Below, one piece after another: positions 26,803 through 35,628 of a stretch of 64,000 bases of DNA. Location of the stretch: positions 1 through 64,000 of the forward strand of contig JAJZUV010000001.1 in NCBI GenBank assembly GCA_021848345.1, read 5' to 3'. This DNA comes from Pseudomonadota bacterium. GTDB taxonomy: Bacteria > Pseudomonadota > Gammaproteobacteria > Burkholderiales > Burkholderiaceae_C. Every line of letters starts with the position of its first letter. The stretch's first letter is position 1. Made by a program: the position numbers and the translations under genes. A model generated the notes under the pieces. The model was not told the DNA's origin, made no database searches, and saw nothing but the letters and a program-made list of their open reading frames with translations.

Positions 26803-27606
26803 GTGGAACGATCCGCGCCCCGCAGGCGGCCGGCCCGGCGCATCGAGCGCGCGCACGACGAGCCGGCCTTCGTGCTGCACGCCCACGCCTGGCGCGAGAC
26901 CAGCCTGATCCTGGACGTGTTCAGCCGCCATCACGGCCGTCTGCCGCTGGTGGCCAAGGGGGCCAAGCGCCCGCATTCGCAACTGCGCACCGTGCTGCTG
27001 GGGTTCGCGCCCTTCGCCGCGTCCTGGAGCGGGCAGGGCGAGGTGCGCACCCTCACCCGCGCCGAATGGACCGGCGGCGTGGCGCCGCTGGCGGGCCTGC
27101 CCCTGCTGTGCGGTTTCTATTTCAACGAACTGCTGATGCGCCTGCTGCCGCGCGAGGATCCGCACGAGGCGTTGTTCGACGCCTACCTGCAGGCCCTGAC
27201 GCGCCTGGGCGAGGGCGCGGGCGCGGGATCCGCGGCCGCGCCGGCCCGCGGCCCCCTGTACGCTTCGCGCCAGCAGGTCGAGCCGCTGTTGCGCGGTTTC
27301 GAGATGGAACTGCTGCGCGAACTCGGCCACCTGCCCGAACTGCACCTGCTCAGCACCAGCGGCGAGCCGGTACGCGCGCAGGGCCTGTACCTGGTCGACC
27401 CGCAGCGCGGCGTGCTCGAGCATGTCGGACAGGACGCCTCGACGGCGATCCCCGGCGAGCAACTGCTGGCCATCGCCGACGCGCGCTGGGAGCATCCCGG
27501 CGCCTTGCGCGGGGCCAAGGCGCTGATGCGCGAGTTGCTTGGCTATCATCTGGGGACCCAGCCGCTGCGCACGCGCCAACTGCTGATCGACCTCCACCAA
27601 CTATGA
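26803..27606 (+). CDS. recO: DNA repair protein RecO
   Basis: A 267-aa mediator that loads RecA at gaps with RecR. The OB-fold N-terminal domain includes FVLHAHAWRETSLILDVFSRHHGRLPLVAKGAKRP, followed by the helical domain with FYFNELLMRLLPREDPHEALFDAY. The zinc cysteines of some RecO proteins are absent, which is usual in betaproteobacteria. The start is GTG 26803, 20 bases after era; the homologous sequence begins about 20 residues in, so the exact start is uncertain. Overlaps pdxJ by 4 bases. Confidence 0.93.
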   Translation: MERSAPRRRPARRIERAHDEPAFVLHAHAWRETSLILDVFSRHHGRLPLVAKGAKRPHSQLRTVLLGFAPFAASWSGQGEVRTLTRAEWTGGVAPLAGLPLLCGFYFNELLMRLLPREDPHEALFDAYLQALTRLGEGAGAGSAAAPARGPLYASRQQVEPLLRGFEMELLRELGHLPELHLLSTSGEPVRAQGLYLVDPQRGVLEHVGQDASTAIPGEQLLAIADARWEHPGALRGAKALMRELLGYHLGTQPLRTRQLLIDLHQL

Positions 27607-28379
27607 ATCCCCTCGTCGAACCGGCACCCCGCGGCCCCTTGCTGGGGGTCAACATCGACCACGTCGCCACGCTGCGCAACGCCCGCGGAGGCAGCTATCC
27701 GGACCCGGTGGAAGCCGCGCTGCACGCGCTGCGCGGCGGCGCCGACATCATCACCTTCCACCTGCGCGAGGATCGCCGCCACATCCGCGACGAGGACGTG
27801 GCGCGCCTGCGCGAACAGGTGCACGCGCCGCTGAACTTCGAATCGGCGCTGACCGGCGAGATGCTGGACCTGATCGAGCAGGTGCGTCCGCGCATGGCCT
27901 GCCTGGTGCCCGAGCGGCGCCAGGAACTCACCACCGAGGGCGGCCTGGACGTGCTGGGACAATTGCCGCGGGTGCGCGAGGCCTGCGCCCGACTGGCCGC
28001 CATCGACTGCCGGGTATCGCTGTTCATCGAGGCCGATCCGGCGCAGATCGACGCCGCCGTGCACAGCGGCGCACCATGCATCGAACTGCACACCGGCGCC
28101 TACGCGAACGCGGTCGAGGCCGGTGACGAAGCCGCCGCCCAGCGCCAGTTCGCGCGCATCCGCGACGCCATCGCGCGTGCCCGCGCGGCCGGGCTGCAGA
28201 CCAACGCCGGCCACGGGCTGACGCTGCGCAGCACCCCGGTGCTGGCGGCCATGCCGGAGGTGCGCGAGCTGCACATCGGGCACGCGCTGGTCGCGCATGC
28301 GCTGTTCGTCGGCATGGAGCGCGCGGTGCGCGATTACAAGGCCTGCATCGAAGGCGCGGCGGCGCGGCCGGCCGGATGA
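27603..28379 (+). CDS. pdxJ: Pyridoxine 5'-phosphate synthase
   Basis: A 258-aa TIM-barrel enzyme making pyridoxine 5'-phosphate from deoxyxylulose phosphate and aminoacetone phosphate. It has GVNIDHVATLRNARGG, TFHLREDRRHI (catalytic His/Glu region), IELHTGAYA and LHIGHALVAHALF. Normal length. Overlaps recO and acpS by 4 bases each. Confidence 0.97.
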   Translation: MNPLVEPAPRGPLLGVNIDHVATLRNARGGSYPDPVEAALHALRGGADIITFHLREDRRHIRDEDVARLREQVHAPLNFESALTGEMLDLIEQVRPRMACLVPERRQELTTEGGLDVLGQLPRVREACARLAAIDCRVSLFIEADPAQIDAAVHSGAPCIELHTGAYANAVEAGDEAAAQRQFARIRDAIARARAAGLQTNAGHGLTLRSTPVLAAMPEVRELHIGHALVAHALFVGMERAVRDYKACIEGAAARPAG

Positions 28380-28801
28380 ACGCACGCCTGTACGGCGTCG
28401 GCACCGACGTGTGCGACCTGCGGCGCATCGCGCAGGCCTGGGAGCGCCACGGCGAACGCTTCGCGCGGCGTATCCTGGGGCCGGCCGAGCAGCAGGTGTT
28501 CGCGGCGCGCCGGGCTCGCTCGCCAGCGCGCGGCACCGCCTACCTGGGCACGCGTTTCGCGGCCAAGGAGGCGCTGTCCAAGGCGCTGGGCCTGGGCCTG
28601 CACATGCCCATGAGCTGGCAGGCCTGCGAGATTCTCAACGCCCCGGGCGGTCGCCCGCAGGTCAGCCTGCACGGCGCGCTGGCCGCCTGGTGCGCGCAGC
28701 GCGGACTCGCGCTGCATGTGAGCATCAGCGACGAGACCGACACCGCGGTGGCCTTCGTCGTCGCCGAGATCCTCGAAACCACGCCGGACCCTTCCGCATG
28801 A
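28376..28801 (+). CDS. acpS: Holo-ACP synthase
   Basis: A 141-aa phosphopantetheinyl transferase activating ACP (acpP at 16.5 kb). It has GVGTDVCDLRRI with the metal-binding Asp, the RFAAKEALSKALG motif, and a conserved VSISDETDTAVAFVVAE end. It overlaps pdxJ by 4 bases, the classic pdxJ-acpS pair. Confidence 0.96.
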   Translation: MNARLYGVGTDVCDLRRIAQAWERHGERFARRILGPAEQQVFAARRARSPARGTAYLGTRFAAKEALSKALGLGLHMPMSWQACEILNAPGGRPQVSLHGALAAWCAQRGLALHVSISDETDTAVAFVVAEILETTPDPSA

Positions 28802-29862
28802 ATCTGCCCCACGCTCCGCTGTTCATCGACGTCGCCGGATGCGAGCTCGCGCCGCGCGAACGCAAGCGCCTGCGCGATCCGCTGGTCGGCGGCGTGATCC
28901 TGTTCGCGCGCAATTGGGAGTCGCGCCGCCAGCTGGTCGCGCTGACCTCGCAGATCAAGGCGGCGCGCGCCGACCTGGTCATCGCGGTGGACCACGAGGG
29001 AGGGCGGGTGCAGCGTTTTCGCAGCGACGGCTTCACCGTGCTGCCGCCGATGGCCTCGCTGGGGCGCCTGTGGATGCGCGACCCCATGCGCGCCGTTCAG
29101 GCCGCCGGAGCGTTCGGACGCGTGCTGGGCGCCGAACTTCGCGCCTGCGGCATCGACCTGAGCTTCACCCCGGTGGTCGATCTGGACTGGGGGCGATCCC
29201 AGGTCATCGGCGAGCGCGCGCTGCATTCCGATGCGCGGGTCGTGGGGCTGCTGGCGCAGGCGCTGATCGCCGGGCTGCAGGCGGTCGGGCTGGGGCACTG
29301 CCTGAAGCATTTTCCCGGCCACGGCTGGGCCGAGGCCGACTCCCACGTCGCGCTGCCGGTGGACCGCCGCGCGCTGTCGCGCATCGTCGAATCCGACGCG
29401 GCTCCCTACGGCTGGTTGCGCCACAGCGCGCGCGCGGTGATGCCCGCGCACGTGGTGTATCCGCGCGTGGACTCGCTTCCCGCCGGCTTCAGCCAGCGCT
29501 GGCTGCAGCAGGTGCTGCGCGAGCGCCTGGGCTTTCAGGGCGCGATCATCAGCGACGACCTGACCATGCAGGGTGCGCGCGAGGTGGCGGGCGACACGGT
29601 GCAGGCGCTGCTGCTGGCCCTGCGCGCCGGATGCGACATGGCCCTGGTCTGCAACCTGGCACCGCTGGACGGAGGCGCGGCGCTGGACGCCTGCATCGCC
29701 GGATTGCGCGAGGCCGAGCGGCGGGGAGACTGGCAGCCCGATGCGCTGGCAGCGGCTCGCCGCGCCGCGCTGCTCGCCACCCAGGCGCCTCTGGGCTGGG
29801 ACGACCTGATGCTGGACGCCGCCTACGTGGGCGCGCTGGACGACGTCGCGGCGCTGGCCTGA
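28798..29862 (+). CDS. nagZ: Beta-N-acetylhexosaminidase NagZ
   Basis: A 354-aa cytoplasmic glycoside hydrolase family 3 enzyme that removes N-acetylglucosamine from anhydromuropeptides during cell-wall recycling. It has VDHEGGRVQRF, the KHFPGHGWAEADSH loop with the His-Asp catalytic dyad, and the nucleophile Asp in AIISDDLTMQGA. Works in the same recycling pathway as mpl, encoded 6 kb away. Overlaps acpS by 4 bases; last gene of the run. Confidence 0.96.
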   Translation: MNLPHAPLFIDVAGCELAPRERKRLRDPLVGGVILFARNWESRRQLVALTSQIKAARADLVIAVDHEGGRVQRFRSDGFTVLPPMASLGRLWMRDPMRAVQAAGAFGRVLGAELRACGIDLSFTPVVDLDWGRSQVIGERALHSDARVVGLLAQALIAGLQAVGLGHCLKHFPGHGWAEADSHVALPVDRRALSRIVESDAAPYGWLRHSARAVMPAHVVYPRVDSLPAGFSQRWLQQVLRERLGFQGAIISDDLTMQGAREVAGDTVQALLLALRAGCDMALVCNLAPLDGGAALDACIAGLREAERRGDWQPDALAAARRAALLATQAPLGWDDLMLDAAYVGALDDVAALA

Positions 29863-29880
29863 GCGGGCGCCGGCGCCCGC
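29863..29880. terminator. Palindromic hairpin after nagZ
   Basis: A perfect 18-bp GC palindrome directly follows the nagZ TGA and sits 7 bases from the stop of the converging gene. Confidence 0.5.
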
Positions 29881-29887
29881 ACGGCTT

Positions 29888-31348
29888 TCAGGGATAGAAC
29901 AGGTAGACCGTGTAGGAGGCCGCCGGGTCCCCGCGCAGCGCGAGGTCGAGGCGAATGTGCAGTTCCGCCGCGGCGGCGAGCCCCGCCTCCAGACGCGAGC
30001 GGACCTGGCCCGGATCCAGGCCCTGCGCGCCCAGGTATTGCTCGGGCGAAATGACCTTGCGAACCAGCAGCCGGTCCGCATCCCCGCCCGAGCCCAGGCT
30101 GAGCTGCAGCCACGGATAGGCCACCGCGTGCGCTCCCCGGTTGTGCAGCGAGACGGTCAGGTGCAGGCGCGACGGGCCGCTGGGCGACATGGACGAGGCG
30201 TCGATGGCCAGGTCGGTTGCGTCGCGGGGCGGAGCCAGGCGGCAGCCCGCCGCCGCGCACAGCGCGGCCAGAGCCGGGCGCGACGCCGGCCAGCGCGCCG
30301 CGAGGGAATCCCTCCAGATCCAGGCAGCCTGCCCCGCGCCGGCCAGCACCAGGAGCACGAGCAGCACGCCCAGCAGGGCGCGCACCCACGGGCGCGACCA
30401 GCGTTCCCGTCGCCTGGCCTGGCGCACGAAACCGGGTTCGAAGTCCGGGTCGAGTCCGGGCTCCACGCGTCCGTCGGGTGCATGCGCGGCCAGCGAGGCC
30501 GCGAACTGCCCGGTCTCGTTCGGGGCTGCCTCGGCCTCGTGCCCCGGCGACGCGTCCAGGAATGCATGCTCGGCGGGCTGGTCGTCCTCCGGCACATGTG
30601 CCGGCAGGGTCGGCGGGTGGTCGCGCGCGTCGTCCGCCGGTTGTTCCTCGTCGATTTCCTCGGCGTGCAGCCAGGCGGTGTCCGCCAGCCCGTCGAGCAC
30701 CGAGCCCGCCGGCTCCTCGGGGAATTGCGCGCGCTCCGGCGCGGTGTCCAGCGCGTCGACACCGGGAAAGTCGCCGAGGTCGTCCAGCCAGCGCTCCGCC
30801 GGCGGCGCATCCGACCACGCGGGCTCCGATGCGGACCGTTCATGCTCCGCTCCGGGAGCAGACCCGGGGGGCGGCTCGGCCGGAGCCTCGGTCGGAATCT
30901 CGGTCGGAATCTCGGTCGGAATCTCGGTCGGAATCTCGGTCGGAATCTCGGTCGGAATCTCCGCCGGAACCTCGGTCGGAATCTCGGCCGGAACCTCGGC
31001 CGGAACCTCGGCCGGAACCTCGGCCGGAACCTCGGCGGGAACCTCGGCCGGAACCTCGGCGGGAACCTCGGCGGGAACCTCGGCGGGAACCTCGGCGGGA
31101 ACCTCGGCGGGAACCTCGGCGGGAACCTCGGCGGGAACCTCGGCGGGAACCTCGGCGGGAACCTCGGTCGGAACCTCGGTCGGAACCTCCGGCCTTGCCG
31201 GTTGCGCCTCGAATTCGAATTGCGCGGCCGCGGCGTCGAAGGCCTGGCCGCAGCGCCCGCAGCGCACCCATCCGCCGCTGAGCAGCAACTGGTCGCGTAC
31301 CAGCCGGAAGGCGGTGTCGCAATGCGGGCAGCGGGTGGCGAGGGGCAT
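29888..31348 (-). CDS. Zinc-ribbon DUF3426 membrane protein with tetrapeptide repeats
   Basis: A 486-aa protein. The N-terminal zinc ribbon (MJ0042 type) has C7/C10 and C30/C33. Residues about 54-157 are 26 near-perfect copies of Pro-(Ala/Thr)-Glu-(Val/Ile), encoded by a 12-bp tandem repeat. An acidic region follows, then one transmembrane helix (about 328-350, [21 protein letters not shown]) and a periplasmic DUF3426 domain of about 130 residues. Zinc-ribbon/DUF3426 proteins follow prmA in most Burkholderiales; the function is unknown. The repeat lies on the cytoplasmic side, so it would form a charged rod between the metal-binding head and the membrane. Homologues normally have a short linker here, so the expansion is the odd feature. 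Confidence 0.85.
   Translation of the reverse strand: MPLATRCPHCDTAFRLVRDQLLLSGGWVRCGRCGQAFDAAAAQFEFEAQPARPEVPTEVPTEVPAEVPAEVPAEVPAEVPAEVPAEVPAEVPAEVPAEVPAEVPAEVPAEVPAEVPAEVPAEIPTEVPAEIPTEIPTEIPTEIPTEIPTEIPTEAPAEPPPGSAPGAEHERSASEPAWSDAPPAERWLDDLGDFPGVDALDTAPERAQFPEEPAGSVLDGLADTAWLHAEEIDEEQPADDARDHPPTLPAHVPEDDQPAEHAFLDASPGHEAEAAPNETGQFAASLAAHAPDGRVEPGLDPDFEPGFVRQARRRERWSRPWVRALLGVLLVLLVLAGAGQAAWIWRDSLAARWPASRPALAALCAAAGCRLAPPRDATDLAIDASSMSPSGPSRLHLTVSLHNRGAHAVAYPWLQLSLGSGGDADRLLVRKVISPEQYLGAQGLDPGQVRSRLEAGLAAAAELHIRLDLALRGDPAASYTVYLFYP
30877..31188 (-). repeat. 12-bp tandem repeat, 26 copies
   Basis: Exactly 26 contiguous 12-bp units of the form CGGNSGGAAYCT (plus strand). Six CGGTCGGAATCT copies cluster at 30889-30960, mixed CGGCCGGAACCT copies follow, nine identical CGGCGGGAACCT copies span 31057-31164, and two CGGTCGGAACCT close the array. 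The 30877 unit and the 30961 unit each carry a substitution. All copies are in frame. Confidence 0.98.
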
Positions 31349-31377
31349 CGCCGCAGTATAAGAAGCGGCGGCCCGCT

Positions 31378-32280
31378 TCAGCCCCGCACGGGGCCCGCCA
31401 GGCACACCCAGCCGTCGAGTTCGGCCCAGACGCCCAGACTCGCATGGGGTGCGTAGACCTCGATCAGTTCCTCGGCCTGGCGCTCCAGGATGCCCGACAG
31501 CACCAACTGGCCGCCCGGCCGCGCGCGCGCGGCCAGCACCGGCGCCAGCAGGCGCAGCGGAGACGCCAGGATGTTGGCCACCACCACGTCGAAGCGCTGG
31601 GCCGGCAGTTCGTCGACGTGGCACACGTGGCGCAGGCGCAGCCCGTTGGCCTCGGCGTTCAGGCGCGTGGCCTGCACGGCGTCCGGGTCGATGTCCACCG
31701 CGTCCACCGCCTCGGCGCCCAGCAGGGCGGCGCCCAGCGCCAGGATGCCGGAGCCGCAGCCGTAGTCCAGCACCTGCCGGTCGCGCAGCGACCCATGCCG
31801 CAACAGCCAGCGCAGGCACAGCTGGGTGGTCGGGTGGGTGCCGGTGCCGAAGGCCAGGCCGGGGTCCAGGCGAAGCACCATCGCGGCGCCGGCCGGAGCT
31901 TCGTGCCAGCTCGGCACGATCCACAGGCGCTGGTCGACGCACACGGGCTGGAACTGCGACTGGGTCAGGCGCACCCAGTCCTGCTCGGCCACTTCGCGCT
32001 GGCGCACTCCCCGCAGGTCCGGCAGCACGCCGTCGGCCAGCAGGCCCAGCAGCGCGGCGTCGGCGCCGGACTCGTCGGCGAACAGCGCGCGCACCAGATT
32101 GTCGCTCCAGGCCGCTCGCGGCTGCTCCATCCCGGGCTCGCCGAACAAGGCGCGCTCCTGCTCGGAGCCCGCCAGGCGATCCTCCACGTCCACGCTCAGC
32201 GCGCCCAGTTCGAGCAGCGCGTCCGACAGGCGCAGCGCCAGATCCTGTCCGGCGGCGATCAGCACTTCGCGATAGGGCAT
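31378..32280 (-). CDS. prmA: Ribosomal protein L11 methyltransferase
   Basis: A 300-aa SAM-dependent methyltransferase trimethylating ribosomal protein L11. The N-terminal substrate-recognition domain is about 1-95, then the Rossmann methyltransferase fold with [33 protein letters not shown] and NILASPL (the N-I-L catalytic loop). ATG 32280 gives the usual MPYREV start. 17 bases after accC, as in other Burkholderiales. Confidence 0.96.
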   Translation of the reverse strand: MPYREVLIAAGQDLALRLSDALLELGALSVDVEDRLAGSEQERALFGEPGMEQPRAAWSDNLVRALFADESGADAALLGLLADGVLPDLRGVRQREVAEQDWVRLTQSQFQPVCVDQRLWIVPSWHEAPAGAAMVLRLDPGLAFGTGTHPTTQLCLRWLLRHGSLRDRQVLDYGCGSGILALGAALLGAEAVDAVDIDPDAVQATRLNAEANGLRLRHVCHVDELPAQRFDVVVANILASPLRLLAPVLAARARPGGQLVLSGILERQAEELIEVYAPHASLGVWAELDGWVCLAGPVRG

Positions 32281-32297
32281 CGGCGCTTCGCTTCGGA

Positions 32298-33647
32298 TCA
32301 GGCCGGGCGCGCGGCCATGTATTCCTCGAGATAGTGGATGTTGGTGCCGCCCTCGATGAAGCGGGCATCCACCAGCAGCTCGCGGTGCAGCGGGATGTTG
32401 GTCGCGATGCCGTCCACCACCATTTCGGACAGCGCCGTGCGCATGCGCGCCAGCGCCTGCTCGCGCGTGGCCCCGTGCACGATGATCTTGGCGATCATCG
32501 AGTCGTAGTTGGGGGGCACGAAATACCCGCTGTACACGTGCGAGTCCACGCGCACGCCGGGGCCTCCGGGTACGTGCCAGGTGGTGATGCGTCCCGGGCT
32601 GGGGGTGAAGCGCACCGGATCCTCGGCGTTCACGCGGCATTCGATGGCGTGCCCGTTGCACTGGATCTGGCGCTGCTTGACGGTCAGAGCCTCGCCGGCC
32701 GCGATGCGGATCTGCTGCACCACGATGTCGATGCCCGCGGTCAGTTCGGTCACCGGGTGCTCGACCTGCACGCGGGTGTTCATCTCGATGAAGTAGAACT
32801 CCCCGTCCTCGTAGAGGAACTCGAAGGTGCCAGCGCCGCGGTAGCCGATCTTGCGGCAGGCGTCCGCGCAGCGTGCGCCGATGCGCTCGATCAGGCGCCG
32901 GGCGATGCCGGGGGCCGGCGCTTCCTCGAGGATCTTCTGGTGCCGGCGCTGCATGGAGCAGTCGCGCTCGCCCAGCCACAGCGCGTTGCCGTGCTCGTCG
33001 GCCAGGATCTGGATCTCGATGTGCCGCGGGTTGGTCAGGAATTTCTCCATGTACACCGCGGGGTTGCCGAAGGCGTTCTGCGCCTCGGCCTTGGTCGTGG
33101 CCACCGCGTTGAGCAAGGCGGCCTCGGTGTGCACCACCCGCATGCCGCGCCCGCCGCCGCCGCCCGCCGCCTTGATGATCACCGGGTAGCCGATGGCGCG
33201 CGCCATGCGCGTGATCTCCCGCGGGTCGTCGGCGAGTTCGCCTTCCGAGCCGGGCACGCAGGGAACCCCGGCCTTGATCATCGCCTGCTTGGCCGAGACC
33301 TTGTCCCCCATGATGCGGATGGAGTCGGGACGCGGGCCGATGAAGGTGAACCCGGAACGCTCCACGCGCTCGGCGAAATCGGCGTTCTCCGACAGGAAAC
33401 CGTAACCCGGATGGATGGCCTCCGCGTCGGTCACCTCGGCCGCCGAGATGATCGCGGGCATGTTGAGGTAGCTGGCCGCCGACGGGGGCGGCCCGATGCA
33501 CACGGCCTCGTCGGCCAGCTTGACGTACTTGGCGTCGCGGTCGGCCTCGGAATACACGACCACCGTCTTGATGCCCAGTTCGCGGCAGGCGCGCTGGATG
33601 CGCAGGGCGATTTCGCCCCGGTTGGCGATGAGGATTTTCTTGAACAT
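32298..33647 (-). CDS. accC: Acetyl-CoA carboxylase, biotin carboxylase subunit
   Basis: A 449-aa ATP-grasp enzyme carboxylating the biotin of AccB, the first step of fatty-acid synthesis. The N-terminal [17 protein letters not shown], the glycine-rich ATP loop [14 protein letters not shown], the [14 protein letters not shown] catalytic segment and the C-terminal RVNAEDP block are all present. Length is standard. 96 bases after accB. Confidence 0.98.
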   Translation of the reverse strand: MFKKILIANRGEIALRIQRACRELGIKTVVVYSEADRDAKYVKLADEAVCIGPPPSAASYLNMPAIISAAEVTDAEAIHPGYGFLSENADFAERVERSGFTFIGPRPDSIRIMGDKVSAKQAMIKAGVPCVPGSEGELADDPREITRMARAIGYPVIIKAAGGGGGRGMRVVHTEAALLNAVATTKAEAQNAFGNPAVYMEKFLTNPRHIEIQILADEHGNALWLGERDCSMQRRHQKILEEAPAPGIARRLIERIGARCADACRKIGYRGAGTFEFLYEDGEFYFIEMNTRVQVEHPVTELTAGIDIVVQQIRIAAGEALTVKQRQIQCNGHAIECRVNAEDPVRFTPSPGRITTWHVPGGPGVRVDSHVYSGYFVPPNYDSMIAKIIVHGATREQALARMRTALSEMVVDGIATNIPLHRELLVDARFIEGGTNIHYLEEYMAARPA

Positions 33648-33743
33648 GGCAGGGCGGGCTTCGGCTCGGGGCCTCGGCCTGGAAGGTAGGGGCCCGGCGC
33701 GCTGAGCGGAGGATGCGGGGCTGCGCGCGGCCACGGTGGCGGC

Positions 33744-34202
33744 TTACTCGAGCTCGAACAGGGCCTGGCCGTATTCGACCGGCTGACCGTTCTCGACCAG
33801 CACCTGCTTGACCACGCCGTCGATCTCGGATTCGATCTCGTTGAGGATTTTCATCGCCTCGACGATGCACACGGCCTGGCCCTGCTTGACCGTGTCCCCC
33901 ACCTCGACGAAGGGCTTCGCCCCCGGCGCCGAGGCGCGGTAGAAGGTCCCCACCATCGGCGACTTGATCAACTTTCCGGTCGGAGCCGGCGCGGCCGCGG
34001 CGGCCGCCGCGGCCGGGGCCTCGACCACCGCGGCCGCCGGGGCGGGGCTCATCGGCACCATGTAGGGCTGCATGGCGGTGCCCATCGGGGCGGGGCCGGC
34101 CTTCACGATACGTACCTTGCCCTCGGCTTCGGTGATCTCGAGTTCCGAGATGTTCGAGTCCGATACCAGATCGACCAGGGTCTTCAGCTTGCGCAAATCC
34201 AT
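33744..34202 (-). CDS. accB: Acetyl-CoA carboxylase, biotin carboxyl carrier protein
   Basis: A 152-aa carrier. The N-terminal dimerisation segment ([23 protein letters not shown]) is followed by an Ala/Pro-rich linker (about 50-75) and the biotinyl domain with [10 protein letters not shown]118 being the biotinylated lysine. ATG 34202 is the family start. It has a long leader (about 210 nt) if the candidate promoter at 34420 is used. Confidence 0.97.
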   Translation of the reverse strand: MDLRKLKTLVDLVSDSNISELEITEAEGKVRIVKAGPAPMGTAMQPYMVPMSPAPAAAVVEAPAAAAAAAAPAPTGKLIKSPMVGTFYRASAPGAKPFVEVGDTVKQGQAVCIVEAMKILNEIESEIDGVVKQVLVENGQPVEYGQALFELE

Positions 34203-34426
34203 GATGTGCGGGCCGCTCGCGCGGCGTGGGTTGCAGGGGCGGGCGATGACACGAACCTTCGGGTCTCGTGTCCGGCCCGTCATGCGCGGGCCTCGCCGGA
34301 TTGCCGGAACGGCCGTCGGCCCGATGCGCGAGCGCCAGGCGAGGCCGGATTTCCAGGGCCAGACAACTTCAGCTAGGACTCGATGCTATTCGCTTGGATC
34401 TTGTCCAAATATTCCGCGAATTGTAC
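34203..34426 (-). other. accB leader region
   Basis: 224 bases between aroQ and accB. No gene is seen. The middle contains complementary GC blocks (GCCTCGCC near 34285 and GGCGAGGC near 34340) able to pair in the leader RNA. Confidence 0.45.
34420..34425 (-). promoter_or_regulatory. Candidate -10 box for accB-accC
   Basis: TACAAT on the minus strand, just downstream of the aroQ stop codon. A TTGATG sequence 19 bases upstream could serve as -35. The transcript would start near 34413. Confidence 0.45.
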
Positions 34427-34882
34427 TCAACTCTGCGGATTTGTCATCAATCGCTCAACGGCGAAGCGAAGGGCCAGGCTATAGCCCATGGCGCCGCAGC
34501 CGCTGATCACCGCTTCCGCGAGATCGGAGAAGTACGAATGATGCCGGAACTTTTCCCGACGATAAACGTTGGATAGATGAACTTCGACAAAAGGTAGTGC
34601 CACTCCGGCCAGCGCGTCGCGCAGCGCCACGCTTGTGTGGGTATACGCCGCCGGGTTGATCAGCACGAAGCGCGTGCCGTCGCGTGCCGCCGCGTGGATG
34701 CGCTCGACCAGCGCGCCCTCATGGTTGCTCTGGAAGCAGTCCACCTGCACGCCGAGCTCGTCGCCCAGGCGCCGCAGTCCCTCGTCGATCTGCGCCAGCG
34801 TGGTGCTTCCGTAGACCTGCGGCTCGCGGGTTCCGAGCAGATTCAGGTTCGGGCCATGCACGACGGAGATGCGGGCTTTCAT
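34427..34882 (-). CDS. aroQ: Type II 3-dehydroquinate dehydratase
   Basis: A 151-aa enzyme of the shikimate pathway. It has [19 protein letters not shown] (catalytic Y24), [15 protein letters not shown] and [17 protein letters not shown] (catalytic His). Start ATG 34882 is 78 bases downstream of the neighbouring unknown gene's stop. Shares pathway with aroC, 2 kb away. Confidence 0.96.
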   Translation of the reverse strand: MKARISVVHGPNLNLLGTREPQVYGSTTLAQIDEGLRRLGDELGVQVDCFQSNHEGALVERIHAAARDGTRFVLINPAAYTHTSVALRDALAGVALPFVEVHLSNVYRREKFRHHSYFSDLAEAVISGCGAMGYSLALRFAVERLMTNPQS

Positions 34883-34960
34883 GAGCGGGTACGGCGCTGG
34901 TTGATGCGCGCTTGCGCGTTCGGTGAGGGCTCGGGCAAGCATAGCGCATCGGCTGCGCCG

Positions 34961-35590
34961 TCAACGCCCTGGGCCAGCCTCGACCAGGTTGCGCAGCGCC
35001 TGCAGGCTGCCGCGCTCGGGCGCCGCGCCGCGCGCTCCGTGGCCGCCGTGCACCAGCACGCCGCGCTCGTCCTTCGCCGGGTACAGGCTGAGCGTGGCCT
35101 CCAGCGCCTGCTCGGGCGCTCCGTCCTCGCCGGCCAGGGGCCAGAGGAATTCCAGCCGCTCCACGCTGCGGCGCCCGGCGTAGTGGCCGGCCTGCGAGGT
35201 GGCGTAGCGGATGCCGCGGTTGATGCAGTGGATCTCCACTTCCTTCGCGTCGTCGCAGAACAGCAGCAGGTGAAGGCCGGAGTGCTCGGTGGCGGTGCCG
35301 TTCCACACCGCTCCCGCCACGTAGGGGCGGAATTCCTCGAATTCGCGCATCAGCGCGAGCGCCGCCGCGCGCAGACGCCAGAGCAGCCGCGGGTGGGTGT
35401 CGCCGTGGAACACGGCCAGGTATTGCTCGACCTGGGCGCGCACGTCGTCGTTGTCGGGTTGCGCGTCGCTGCGCGCGCCGGGGCCCAGCACCTGGTGCAG
35501 CGCCTTGCGCTTGGCGCTGGCGTAGTCCAGGCCGTCCTCCACCACCAGTCGCGCCGCGACCGCGGCCAGTTCCTCGCGTAGCGGGTTCAT
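34961..35590 (-). CDS. Conserved protein of unknown function divergent from mpl
   Basis: A 209-aa soluble protein that I do not recognise. The N-terminal 60 residues are helical (LREELAAVAARLVVEDGLDYASAKRKAL). The centre has WNGTATEHSGLHLLLFCDDAKEVEIHCINRGIRY, whose beta-strand pattern with two acidic residues recalls nucleotidyltransferase folds; this is weak. The C-terminal third includes SLYPAKDERGVLVHGGHGARG. It shares a 38-bp divergent control region with mpl, in which a TACACT box sits 6 bases before its ATG. Homologues next to mpl in other betaproteobacteria would support a cell-wall link; I cannot check that here. Confidence 0.7.
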   Translation of the reverse strand: MNPLREELAAVAARLVVEDGLDYASAKRKALHQVLGPGARSDAQPDNDDVRAQVEQYLAVFHGDTHPRLLWRLRAAALALMREFEEFRPYVAGAVWNGTATEHSGLHLLLFCDDAKEVEIHCINRGIRYATSQAGHYAGRRSVERLEFLWPLAGEDGAPEQALEATLSLYPAKDERGVLVHGGHGARGAAPERGSLQALRNLVEAGPGR

Positions 35591-35596
35591 GCACCC

Positions 35597-35622
35597 AGTG
35601 TAGGCCCGGCCCTTCCTACAAT
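35597..35622. promoter_or_regulatory. Face-to-face -10 boxes for the unknown gene and mpl
   Basis: Minus strand TACACT (35597-35602) is 6 bases from the ATG at 35590; plus strand TACAAT (35617-35622) is 6 bases from the mpl ATG at 35629. Both predict transcription starting at the start codon. The two promoters overlap completely. Confidence 0.5.
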
Positions 35623-35628
35623 GCGGCG

